Source: a virus | DNA: 55,764 nucleotides | IMG/VR virus record: IMGVR_UViG_3300020201_000022 | Coordinates: 1-55,764 of that record | Direction: 5' to 3' (one strand) | In this document: one piece after another, positions 16,100 to 24,138 of the stretch | Layout: each line of letters begins with the position of its first letter | How positions within the stretch are numbered: position 1 is the first letter of the stretch | Program-made: the position numbers and the translations under genes | The notes under the pieces: generated by a model | The model's database searches: none | Told to the model about the DNA's origin: nothing | What the model saw: only the letters and a program-made list of their open reading frames with translations

Positions 16100-17775
16100 T
16101 GGCAACACGCCAAATACTTGAATACAACGGCTACGTCTTTAACGAGTACACCGAAATCAGCGTTAGCGCGAGCATGGTTCAGGACGACGCGCAGACTACG
16201 GTACTCTACAACCGTTATCGGATTCGAGCCGAAACAACCATCTATGCGGATGCTGGCGACTCACCTGGGCAAGCGGGTACGCACTTCGCGAGAATCCGCG
16301 ATCGACTCAGCAAGCAAGGCAAGTATCTTGTTATCTCGCATCTTGGATTTAACGGCACACCTTTCGATGTCAACTTCACTGGTTCGGGCCGGCGCGACGT
16401 TACGCTAGGCCCACATCCTCGCATGATTTCCTGGGATGCTATCGGTCACGACAACGCGGTTCACGTAGTCTGGGAATGCGAAGTTTGCGTTTCGGAATGC
16501 GAACGCTACACCGGTGTAATGTCCGTCAATCATCGATTCTCGGCTCGCATTGATCCATCTGGCTACACGACGATCACCCACAGCGGATACCTCGAAGTTG
16601 CAGCGACCGTGGACGGCGACAACATTCTTGCAGCAGCCGATAACTTCCGGCAATTTGTTTTCAGCTTGCCAGCTCTCGAAGACTACCAGCGCGAAACGAG
16701 CTGGAACACCAGCCCCGACAATCGCAGGCTGGAGTTCACAATTGTCGAGAGTCAGATTCGTTCACCCAACGCATTCGCGACCGGCGTTGTCAACATCACT
16801 GGCAATCATGGCGTTGCTTGGCAACGTAATTCAGCCGCAAAGCTGACCCAGACGATCCGCGCAACAATCGAGTTGAGGCATGGAGTTGCGCGGTCCTACG
16901 CATGGGAGGTCTTCAAGGCGATCGTCACAAGCCGCGTAGCGTTCACCACAGCCAGCGGCGTCACGCTGTTTTTTGATCAACTCTATATCGATGAATCGCT
17001 GTTCGCGAACACGTTTAGTTTTTCGATCAACTACAGAACGATCATGGCTAAGCCTGACGATTCGATTCTAACAGCGCTGGCGGGTGCGTTTAGTGCATCG
17101 GGCTTTGCTGCCCCGATTAACCTTGGGACATGGGCCAACTGGAAAAGTAACATGTTGCAAGTTACAGGCAACCGCGGTATTTCGGACATTCGACTACGAC
17201 CCAACGGCGCACAGATTCACAACCTCTGCTCAGATAATTTTGTTAGCCCAACGAAACAAGTTACACCAACAGCACGCCCACCCATGCCTACGGCCGGCAC
17301 GAAGCTCTACAACGACAAGCCACCCGCTCGAGAAAGCTACCTCAAATACGATTCGTGGATCGAACTAGACGAAGAGGTTCCAACGACAACGCAAGTCACA
17401 GTGGATCCAGACGACTTGGAGCTAAAGACGTTTAATCCAAGCGACGAAAACGCAACGCTAGAGCCAGCAGGTTCGACAACCGGCGGCGGAACAGCCGTAA
17501 ACGTGACTCGTTACGTCGAAAGCCAAGCCGGTCGCGTGGAGATAGTTTGGCGTGGCTATGCCGAGCGTATCGGTTACCCGATTCCTCGCCCCGATAAACT
17601 GAAGGTCGGCGACGTGACGCTCTATCGAGTTGGACGAGCTCAATTCCGTCAGAAGTTCATCGGAAATGTACTGGGTCAACCGGTCTACGCAGCGGCGTGG
17701 AATCAACGCTATGCGGTTTCAATGCGACCGAAAAAGATGAACGATAACGACATGAACATCTGGCAGGGATTGTAA
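16099..17775 (+). CDS. Minor tail / distal tail protein
   Basis: 558 aa, TAATG junction. All-beta appearance throughout, with two similar halves of about 150 residues (WECEVCVSECERY and IELRHGVARSYAWEVFKAIV regions), then a Pro/Thr-rich linker (VTPTARPPMPT) and a C-terminal beta domain (VEIVWRGYAERIGYPIP). It directly follows the tape measure, the slot of the distal tail protein. The counterpart in the minus module (51073-52098) is shorter and not obviously similar. Structural role is inferred from position and composition. Confidence 0.6.
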   Translation: MATRQILEYNGYVFNEYTEISVSASMVQDDAQTTVLYNRYRIRAETTIYADAGDSPGQAGTHFARIRDRLSKQGKYLVISHLGFNGTPFDVNFTGSGRRDVTLGPHPRMISWDAIGHDNAVHVVWECEVCVSECERYTGVMSVNHRFSARIDPSGYTTITHSGYLEVAATVDGDNILAAADNFRQFVFSLPALEDYQRETSWNTSPDNRRLEFTIVESQIRSPNAFATGVVNITGNHGVAWQRNSAAKLTQTIRATIELRHGVARSYAWEVFKAIVTSRVAFTTASGVTLFFDQLYIDESLFANTFSFSINYRTIMAKPDDSILTALAGAFSASGFAAPINLGTWANWKSNMLQVTGNRGISDIRLRPNGAQIHNLCSDNFVSPTKQVTPTARPPMPTAGTKLYNDKPPARESYLKYDSWIELDEEVPTTTQVTVDPDDLELKTFNPSDENATLEPAGSTTGGGTAVNVTRYVESQAGRVEIVWRGYAERIGYPIPRPDKLKVGDVTLYRVGRAQFRQKFIGNVLGQPVYAAAWNQRYAVSMRPKKMNDNDMNIWQGL

Positions 17776-18269
17776 TGCGATTTCAAATCGACGGGAAAGA
17801 TTTTGAGTTGAGCATTTTCGACGCGCAAGCGGCGATGGAACGCTGCGAACAAATGGCGGGTATGTCAGCAACGTCGACCGCGCCGACCGTCGAACTATTA
17901 CATTCCGTAACCGCTTGGGCTCAGTCGCGTTTTAGTGTTCAATTGTCCGGAACAGCCGCTTGGCAGTTGTGGTGGTCAATCTGCGAACTAATGGACAGAA
18001 CGCGGAAAGCCTACCAGCGAATTGCCGATGTAGGAGCCTGGTTGCACGTTGACGGGACGCGCCTAGGTGAACTGGAAATGTATGGGCTGTACGCGAACTT
18101 ACCGCGAGTCAAGGCGCAGGCTACGCTGCAAGCAGGGAAGTTTGATCCAGCGGCGTACGACGCGATCTATCAGTTAGTGCTGGTGGCAACGGGAGACGAG
18201 AAGCAGGCGCGCGAAGCTCGAGCGCAGGCGTTGGAGCGTTTTGTCGATTCTCGTTGTGGAGGTAATTAG
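17775..18269 (+). CDS. Small tail/virion-associated protein of unknown function
   Basis: 164 aa, ATG overlapping the previous stop. N-terminal strand-turn (MRFQIDGKDFELSIFDAQAAM), then helices rich in Trp, Ala and Arg (WQLWWSICELMDRTRKAYQRIADV). Its 3' end carries the GGAGG that serves the portal gene at 18271, so the two are coupled. It could be a late-encoded chaperone or adaptor. Not recognised. Confidence 0.5.
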   Translation: MRFQIDGKDFELSIFDAQAAMERCEQMAGMSATSTAPTVELLHSVTAWAQSRFSVQLSGTAAWQLWWSICELMDRTRKAYQRIADVGAWLHVDGTRLGELEMYGLYANLPRVKAQATLQAGKFDPAAYDAIYQLVLVATGDEKQAREARAQALERFVDSRCGGN

Positions 18270-18270
18270 C

Positions 18271-21200
18271 GTGGTAAAAAACAATCGCAACCGAATCAAG
18301 AGCAAGCCAGCCGCGCAAACGCAAACGCAAAAGCTGAACGGCCAGAATAGGACGATCACGACGACACCCGGGGGCAAGCAGGCCGACACGTCGCGTTATC
18401 CTTCGTCGGGCCTCTACAAGCCGATTCCGCACATTTGGTTTCAACATCCGGTCGATCTTCCTCCGTTCACTTTCGCGACCGTCCGCGCTATGTTAATGGA
18501 CGAAGGAATACGGCTCAACTTCGAAACCCGCGCCGCTCCTATCTACGGTTTAACATTCGGCTGGGAAGAAAACGGAGTTTGGCAGGAAGGTATTAAGTGC
18601 CGAGATCCTGGCGTTGCTCAATTCATCTTCCGGCAGCTCCAACGTATTTGGAAAACGTTTCTGCCTGAAATCCTCCGCTCTCAGATTTGGGGCTGGTCGG
18701 CTGGCGAAGTAACGCTGAAGCTGTCTGAAGAAACCGGACTGATCGAAATCAACGAAATGCTCTCCCGTCACCCGATGGATTGCAAGTTGCTGAAGCGTGG
18801 TTGCGAGCGCTACGGCGTGCGTATCGAGCGAGTGGAAGGCGGCAACGTTGATCTACCGTTCCCCTATTCGTGGTTTCACTCCTACGGCTCCGAAGACGGC
18901 GAAGACTATGGAACTAGCGCAGCCTATGGCGCTTATAGTTCCTGGGCCGACAAATGGTTCGAGGGCGGTGCTCGCGAAGTGCGTCGGCTGTTCATGCACA
19001 AAGATGCCTACGGCGGTGTGGATCTAACCTACCCTGACGGCGAAACGTACATCACAGGGTTCGACACCCCGATTCCTAACAAAGACATTGCTCGTCAAAT
19101 CGTCGAAAACATCCGCGCCGGGGGAGTAACCGTTCGACCGTCCGACCGAGATGAAAACGGCAACGAAAAGTGGACGCTGTCACGCGCAACAGTCGCTAGT
19201 AACCCGTCGCACATCCTTCAGTACCCCAAGGATCTTGACGAAGAGATTCGGCACGGTATGGGCATTTGTGATGACGTGATCAATAGCGACTCTACGGGTG
19301 CCTGGGCGGGCAAAAAGATTCCGATGCAGTCGTTCTACTCGACGCTCGATTCGTGGGTGGTGAAGTTGCTCAAGGAGTTGTGCGTTCAACTGATCGATCC
19401 ATTGTTGGTCCTTAATTTTGGCCGCAAGGTCGAATACGAAACGGCGTTCAAGCCGCTCGCCAAGCAAGCAATGGAACAGCAAGGGCAAGGCGATGGCGGC
19501 GACCCGAACGGAGTTCCGCAAGACATGCAAGGGAATGAGCAGCCTGGTCAAACGGGAATCCCTGGCGGCAACGATGAACCGCAGCCACAGCCACAGGCTG
19601 ACGCAAACGCAAAGCCGGTCGGTATGAGCTTGGCCGATCAAGTCGGTTCCGGTGCGATCGATGTTCGCGACCTAGTTTCTCGAGCGAAAGAACTGTCATT
19701 GCTCCGCTTATCGAGCGCAACAGGCGATCAAACGGATAATGAGTTCGATTACTCACCGGAGCGGATTGAAGCGTTAGCGGACATTCTCGCAAGCATCTAC
19801 GGAGACAAAGCGGAGGAAGTGCTTGACGCGATTCTTCCAGAAGACAAGCCAATGAAGCTGGCGCTTTGGAACCCTAGTGATCACCCTCGCGGCAAGAATG
19901 GTCAATTCGTTGCCAAGGGGACTGAAGAGGCATATTCGCTGGCAAAGGAAAAGGTCGACTCTGCACACCGCAGCCGGTCCCCTGATTCGATGTCTGAGCT
20001 GATGTCGCACTTGAACACGTTGACAACCAAGCAACTGCACAGTCTGAAGAAAGACTACGGCACCAAGGCAAGCGCCAAGACGAAATCGGCCTTGATTGCG
20101 AAGCTGACCGAACGATTGACGAGTGGTAAACACCGCACCGCCGAACGCGAAGACGGCACGCCCGTTGCGCCAGTCCGTGAAAACGTCTACACAGTACCAA
20201 CTGGAACGCTAAACGTTGACCCCGCCCGATTCCAGTACAAAGTGAAGGGCATCGGCGAAAAGGGAGTGGGCGAAGAACTGAAGGGAACCAGCAAATGGGT
20301 TCCCGAGTTGGGTGGAGTGCTGCTAGTTTGGAGAGATCCAGAAAACGGCAAGGACTTCGTGATTAACGGACACCACCGGCACGAATTAGCGACTAGGGCT
20401 GGAACAGAGCAACTTAACGCCCGCTACATCGACGCTCCAACAGCGAAGCATGCGCGAGCAATCGGAGCACTCGCGAACATTGCTCAGGGTCATGGGACTG
20501 CAATCGACGCAGCCAAGTATCTTCGAGACTCTGGGAAGGATGTCGAGCATCTAAAGCGATCCGGTATATCAATGTCCGGTCGCGTAGCTAGCGATGCTGC
20601 AAGTTTGGTAGACCTGTCGGATAAATCGTTCGCAGCGGTCGCGCAAGGCAAAATGGAAGAAGACAAAGCAGTGGCGGTCGCTAAGCATCTGAAGGATCAC
20701 ACGCTACAAGACAAGTTGTTCAAGAAGATTTGGCAACTCGAAGACGATGGCAAGGATTGGAGCATTCGCGAAGTCGAAGCCGCATCGAAGAAGATGAGCC
20801 GCGCAGGGATATTCAAAGACACCGGAACGGACCTGTTTGGCGATTGGGAATCGGAAGAGTCAACGTTTGATCAGGAGGTGGAGCTTGAATCGTTTATTAA
20901 CAGGGCGTTCGCAACTGAGGCTAATGACTTTGCTGCCGTCAGTTCAACTCGTCGCGCAGAACGCGTCAGCGAAACCGGCAACGTGCTCAACGTCGACGCC
21001 AATCTACAAAAACGAGATTCCGCTAGGGCGTCACTATCAGACTTCGACCGAGAAGTTGGCCTCAAGGGGCCAGTCGCAGAAGCGATCAAAGCGCAGGCGG
21101 CGAGGTTAGCCAAAGCGACCAAGAAAGCCGACCGCGAATCGATCAAGAAAACAACTCTCGATGAAGTCCGCAAAGTGCTCTCTGCCATGCAATCGCCTGA

Positions 21201-22224
21201 ACCCGAGAAGCCTGGTATCACGCTGGACACTCGCACTAATGAAGCCGCCAAACCAGGCGACCAGCTCGGCATGTTCGGAGAAGTCGACAACGTACCAGGC
21301 GGTAAGCCAACACTCGATCGAGTTGGCGAAACGAAGGGGCGATCGGTCGGACTTTTCGAAACCGATGGCGACCCCGATCAAATGTTACTGTTCGATGATG
21401 GTGTAGCAACACCTGATCGGACTTGGAAACCGGACGAGAAACGAAAAACCAACTACGCGATTGCAATGTCGCTAACTAAACAAACTAAACGCTACAAGGG
21501 GCTCGCTACGCCAATAATGTGGACACTCACCGAAGACGAAGTTAAGCAGGTTAAATCCGGCGCTCGCACTTTGATTCGTATGCAAGACACCGACCAAGAC
21601 ACGATCATGATGTCACTTGGTCGATTGCAAGAGGAAAATCGAGTTCTGAGAATGGGCGTTGACGCAACAGGGCACAAACACAAAGACAAAGGACCGGGAG
21701 GCGGTCAGTTCACCAAAGGCGACGGCGGCGGCGACGGCGGTGGAGGTGGAGGAGGAGGAGGAGGAGGAGGAGGAAAAAGCACCGACTCAAAATCTGAACC
21801 ATCGAAAACCCAGCTACCAATATCACTAAGCGAAGTTGGTAACGGCGGAAAAACGCTCTATCGTGGCACGCGTGCTGGTAGCCGAGTAGACGAGTATCAA
21901 TTCTGGGCCGAGTCTAAATCCTACGCAGCTAGCTACGGAGGCGAAATCATTGTGGCTGAGATTTTAGACGAATCCAACATTCTTGATCTGCGGGGATGTA
22001 TCGACGAAAACGGCGACTATGACGGATCGAAAATCGAAGAGGCGTGCGAAGGTCTGGCCGAAGCGATGGGCATTGACGTGGAAACGACAATCGAGCGGGA
22101 GCGCCTATGGGACTGCTCGCCAGATGAACATGCTTCCGCTGTCGCTGTCCTCCGCGCTGCCGGATTTGCCGGGTGGCAGTGGTGGGAAGGCGACGACGAA
22201 GCGTATTGCTTGTTCGTGAGCTGA
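18271..22224 (+). CDS. Polyvalent portal protein: portal + ParB-like + ART-like C-terminus
   Basis: 1317 aa from GTG 18271, with GGAGG eight bases upstream. Residues about 35-400 are a Mu gp29/DUF935-type portal (PHIWFQHPVDLPPF, WGWSAGEVTLKL, MQSFYSTLDSWVVK). A Gly/Gln/Pro linker follows, then a short motif seen in phage-injected polyproteins (HPRGKNGQFV, about 535). Residues about 640-800 look like a ParB/sulfiredoxin-type domain (VINGHHRHELA, the GxxR-type basic motif region). Residues 1068-1153 are shared with the next gene. A (Gly)13-like linker leads to residues about 1190-1317, where LYRGT, FWAESKSYAASYG and a late Glu cluster resemble an ADP-ribosyltransferase R-S-E layout. Likely role: portal ring plus cargo enzymes injected with DNA. 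The portal call is firm, ParB moderate, ART tentative. Confidence 0.75.
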   Translation: MVKNNRNRIKSKPAAQTQTQKLNGQNRTITTTPGGKQADTSRYPSSGLYKPIPHIWFQHPVDLPPFTFATVRAMLMDEGIRLNFETRAAPIYGLTFGWEENGVWQEGIKCRDPGVAQFIFRQLQRIWKTFLPEILRSQIWGWSAGEVTLKLSEETGLIEINEMLSRHPMDCKLLKRGCERYGVRIERVEGGNVDLPFPYSWFHSYGSEDGEDYGTSAAYGAYSSWADKWFEGGAREVRRLFMHKDAYGGVDLTYPDGETYITGFDTPIPNKDIARQIVENIRAGGVTVRPSDRDENGNEKWTLSRATVASNPSHILQYPKDLDEEIRHGMGICDDVINSDSTGAWAGKKIPMQSFYSTLDSWVVKLLKELCVQLIDPLLVLNFGRKVEYETAFKPLAKQAMEQQGQGDGGDPNGVPQDMQGNEQPGQTGIPGGNDEPQPQPQADANAKPVGMSLADQVGSGAIDVRDLVSRAKELSLLRLSSATGDQTDNEFDYSPERIEALADILASIYGDKAEEVLDAILPEDKPMKLALWNPSDHPRGKNGQFVAKGTEEAYSLAKEKVDSAHRSRSPDSMSELMSHLNTLTTKQLHSLKKDYGTKASAKTKSALIAKLTERLTSGKHRTAEREDGTPVAPVRENVYTVPTGTLNVDPARFQYKVKGIGEKGVGEELKGTSKWVPELGGVLLVWRDPENGKDFVINGHHRHELATRAGTEQLNARYIDAPTAKHARAIGALANIAQGHGTAIDAAKYLRDSGKDVEHLKRSGISMSGRVASDAASLVDLSDKSFAAVAQGKMEEDKAVAVAKHLKDHTLQDKLFKKIWQLEDDGKDWSIREVEAASKKMSRAGIFKDTGTDLFGDWESEESTFDQEVELESFINRAFATEANDFAAVSSTRRAERVSETGNVLNVDANLQKRDSARASLSDFDREVGLKGPVAEAIKAQAARLAKATKKADRESIKKTTLDEVRKVLSAMQSPEPEKPGITLDTRTNEAAKPGDQLGMFGEVDNVPGGKPTLDRVGETKGRSVGLFETDGDPDQMLLFDDGVATPDRTWKPDEKRKTNYAIAMSLTKQTKRYKGLATPIMWTLTEDEVKQVKSGARTLIRMQDTDQDTIMMSLGRLQEENRVLRMGVDATGHKHKDKGPGGGQFTKGDGGGDGGGGGGGGGGGGGKSTDSKSEPSKTQLPISLSEVGNGGKTLYRGTRAGSRVDEYQFWAESKSYAASYGGEIIVAEILDESNILDLRGCIDENGDYDGSKIEEACEGLAEAMGIDVETTIERERLWDCSPDEHASAVAVLRAAGFAGWQWWEGDDEAYCLFVS
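21472..21730 (+). repeat. 259-bp direct repeat, copy 1 (inside portal gene)
   Basis: Near-identical, without indels, to 22236-22494, offset 764 bp. The shared coding part starts MWTLTEDE and runs through the EENRVLRMGVDATGHKHKDK and GPGGGQFTKGD segment. In copy 1 it joins the ParB-like part to the ART-like part. In copy 2 it is the N-terminus of the zeta-like protein. Confidence 0.95.
21721..21778 (+). repeat. Trinucleotide (GGN) repeat encoding a poly-glycine linker
   Basis: GGC/GGT/GGA repeats, including eight or more consecutive GGA units near 21745-21773, encode a run of about 13 glycines between the shared repeat domain and the ART-like domain. Slippage in steps of 3 would change linker length without a frameshift. 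Confidence 0.85.
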
Positions 22225-22235
22225 TCCCACGATGA

Positions 22236-22494
22236 CTAACTAAACAAACTGAACACTATAAGGGGCTCGCTATGCCGACAATGTGGACACTCACCGAAGA
22301 CGAAGCCAAGCAAGTTGAAGCCGGCGCTCGCACTTTGATTCGGATGCAAGATTCTGACCAAGACACAATCATGATGTCACTTGGTCGATTGCAAGAGGAA
22401 AATCGAGTTCTGAGAATGGGCGTTGACGCAACAGGTCATAAGCACAAAGACAAAGGACCGGGAGGCGGTCAGTTCACTAAAGGCGACGGCGGCG
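22236..22494 (+). repeat. 259-bp direct repeat, copy 2 (start of zeta-like gene)
   Basis: Second copy of the repeat at 21472-21730. It carries the AGGGG ribosome binding site and ATG of the zeta-like gene. In copy 1 the corresponding codon is ACG, so the start codon exists only here. Confidence 0.95.
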
Positions 22495-23360
22495 GTGGTG
22501 GTAGCGACAGCAAGCCGCAGAAAACGCAAGAGTCAGCACCAACCAGCCAATCGCCAAAAGCACCCGCAGCAGTACCGCAAGCCGATGCGCCCGCAGCCGC
22601 TAAGCCTTTGCCTGTCTCTGCCGGCGCTGTAAACAAAGAGGGACGCGACACGTTTGAACAACACCAGGTCAACGGCCAGTGGTCACCCGAACGTCAGAAG
22701 CTACACCAGGAAATCGTTGACAAGCATTTTTCCGGTAAGAAACCAGCTCCTAAAGGATCTGCCATTGCCTACGTTCTTGGCGGCGGTCCGGCTTCAGGCA
22801 AGTCGAGCATCGTCAATGGCGGACACGTAGCAATCGATCCAGACACGATTCACATTGACAGCGATGCAATCAAAGCCGAGTTGCCAGAGTACAACGAAAT
22901 GCTGCAAGCGAAAGACCATCGCGCAGCCTCGCATGTCCACGAAGAGTCAAGCCACGTTGCCAAGATGATCCAAGACAAAGCCAGTCGCGGCGGATACCAC
23001 ACTTTGCTTGACGGCACTGGCGATTCGAGCTTTGAATCGCTCAAAGGCAAGATTGACAAAATGCGAGCATCAGGCCAACGCGTGGTAGGACAATACGTGA
23101 CTGTCCCTACAGAGTTAGCCATTCAACGGAACATCGAACGCGCCAAGAAGACTGGTAGACTCCCCCCAGAATCGATGTTGAGAGCGTGTCACTCTTCTGT
23201 TTCCGCAATCGTTCCACAAGCAATTGAGGCTGGACTGTTCGATCAGTTCGACCTATGGGACACTGAAAACGGCGTTGTCAACGTAGCAAAAGTCGAGAAT
23301 GGAAAGCTGAACATCCTGGACCAAAAGCTATGGGAAAAGTTTAAGGCAAAAGCCTCGTAA
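22272..23360 (+). CDS. Zeta-toxin-like P-loop kinase with shared N-terminal module
   Basis: 362 aa, ATG 22272 with AGGGG upstream. Residues 1-76 duplicate the shared module of the preceding portal gene, ending in GPGGGQFTKGDG. A Pro/Gln/Ala linker follows to about 125. Residues about 165-340 are a zeta-type kinase: Walker A GGGPASGKS (about 171), IDPDTIHIDSDAIK (catalytic Asp region), HEESSHVAKMI, LLDGTGDS and RNIERAKKTGRLPP (basic lid). Zeta enzymes phosphorylate UDP-N-acetylglucosamine and related sugars, poisoning wall synthesis. As a virion-linked effector it could act on the new host or on rivals. A short acidic ORF follows and could be an antidote. Confidence 0.85.
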   Translation: MPTMWTLTEDEAKQVEAGARTLIRMQDSDQDTIMMSLGRLQEENRVLRMGVDATGHKHKDKGPGGGQFTKGDGGGGGSDSKPQKTQESAPTSQSPKAPAAVPQADAPAAAKPLPVSAGAVNKEGRDTFEQHQVNGQWSPERQKLHQEIVDKHFSGKKPAPKGSAIAYVLGGGPASGKSSIVNGGHVAIDPDTIHIDSDAIKAELPEYNEMLQAKDHRAASHVHEESSHVAKMIQDKASRGGYHTLLDGTGDSSFESLKGKIDKMRASGQRVVGQYVTVPTELAIQRNIERAKKTGRLPPESMLRACHSSVSAIVPQAIEAGLFDQFDLWDTENGVVNVAKVENGKLNILDQKLWEKFKAKAS

Positions 23361-23451
23361 ATTTCGAGCAATGTGAGTCTTCACAAAGCGAAGTAATTGA
23401 GTCTGCTATTCGGCGAACAAAAGATTTTAAGGACTGGAAAAGGGGTAACAA

Positions 23452-23631
23452 ATGATTCCAACAGAAGTAGCAGAGCGAATTCTTGTCGAGGTTAATCAGG
23501 AAAAAGAACCGAAAAAACCCGACACACCGGAAGAAGCCGAGTTTCGAAAGCAGTTGGAAAAAGAGTGTGCTGATATTGCGGCACAAGGCTATGCTGTGGA
23601 CGTTCCTCGAGAAATCACTGTAGCGGACTGA
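23452..23631 (+). CDS. Small acidic protein (59 aa), possible antidote to the zeta-like kinase
   Basis: ATG 23452 to TGA 23629-23631, preceded by AAAAGGGGTAAC. Strongly charged helical protein (VNQEKEPKKPDTPEEAEFRK), then VDVPREITVAD. It lies 91 bases after the zeta-like gene and just before a hairpin. Size and charge are compatible with an antitoxin, but it does not resemble the epsilon antitoxin family by eye. A non-toxin-related phage protein is equally possible. Confidence 0.5.
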   Translation: MIPTEVAERILVEVNQEKEPKKPDTPEEAEFRKQLEKECADIAAQGYAVDVPREITVAD

Positions 23632-23639
23632 AACGAAAA

Positions 23640-23673
23640 AACCCCTGAGTCAACGGGAATGGACTCAGGGGTT
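23640..23673. terminator. Perfect 12-bp hairpin with flanking A-run
   Basis: Stem 23640-23651 with 23662-23673, loop of 10 bases, an A-run on the left side and no T-run on the right. On the plus strand it is a stable hairpin without U-tail. On the minus strand it has a proper U-tail. It separates the zeta/antidote pair from the MuF operon. Confidence 0.75.
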
Positions 23674-23738
23674 AGCGGGAGCAGAGCGGGAAACTCAGCA
23701 GATGGTAATTTATCACACCTTTTGCCGGAAGCAATACT

Positions 23739-24041
23739 ATGATCGGAATCAAGCCGCAAACTTCTGTTCTCGCTACTGCCGAATCTATCGCGCCTTGGAA
23801 GCAGCGCGTTCTAGAGGAAAAAGAGCAACTTTGCGACAAGATCGGCAAGTTGGCTGCATTCATTGCGGGTGAAGCGTTCCGAAATCTTCCAGAATCTGAG
23901 CAGTTGCGCATGGCTCGCCAACTTCAGTCTATGCAGGAATACCGCACCATCCTCAGCGAGCGCATTGACGCTTGGCTAAGCGCAGTGGTTAACGTCCCGA
24001 CAGATCCGCCACAAACCGAAGTTGAAACCGTTTCCGAGTAA
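23739..24041 (+). CDS. Small helical phage protein (DUF7681-like)
   Basis: 100 aa, ATG 23739. The central part reads RVLEEKEQLCDKIGKLAAFI, FRNLPESEQLRMARQLQSM and YRTILSERI, the alternation of a short coiled coil. This matches small proteins found in many phages in early or replication-associated clusters (my recollection of the family, no search). It lies between the zeta/antidote pair and the MuF polyprotein. Function unknown. Confidence 0.6.
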   Translation: MIGIKPQTSVLATAESIAPWKQRVLEEKEQLCDKIGKLAAFIAGEAFRNLPESEQLRMARQLQSMQEYRTILSERIDAWLSAVVNVPTDPPQTEVETVSE

Positions 24042-24138
24042 TCGGAGTGAGGAAACTATGCACCGCCGCCCCCATTCGGGTGCGATAATAGGGGGCCCAA
24101 CTTTTAATAAGCAGTCGGATTGAGGAAACTATGCACCG
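24042..24138 (+). promoter_or_regulatory. Duplicated translation start creating a 21-codon leader ORF
   Basis: The 24-mer around the start of the polyvalent gene (24115-24138) is copied at 24042-24065 with one mismatch. The upstream copy gives an ORF at 24058-24123 (MHRRPHSGAIIGG..., 21 aa) whose TGA overlaps the GAGG ribosome binding site of the real start at 24131. This geometry allows translational coupling or attenuation of the giant protein. Confidence 0.7.

Noticed and set aside
21721-21778. GGN repeat as a CRISPR-like or minisatellite element
   Set aside because: It is a simple trinucleotide run in frame coding for glycine, with no spacer structure.
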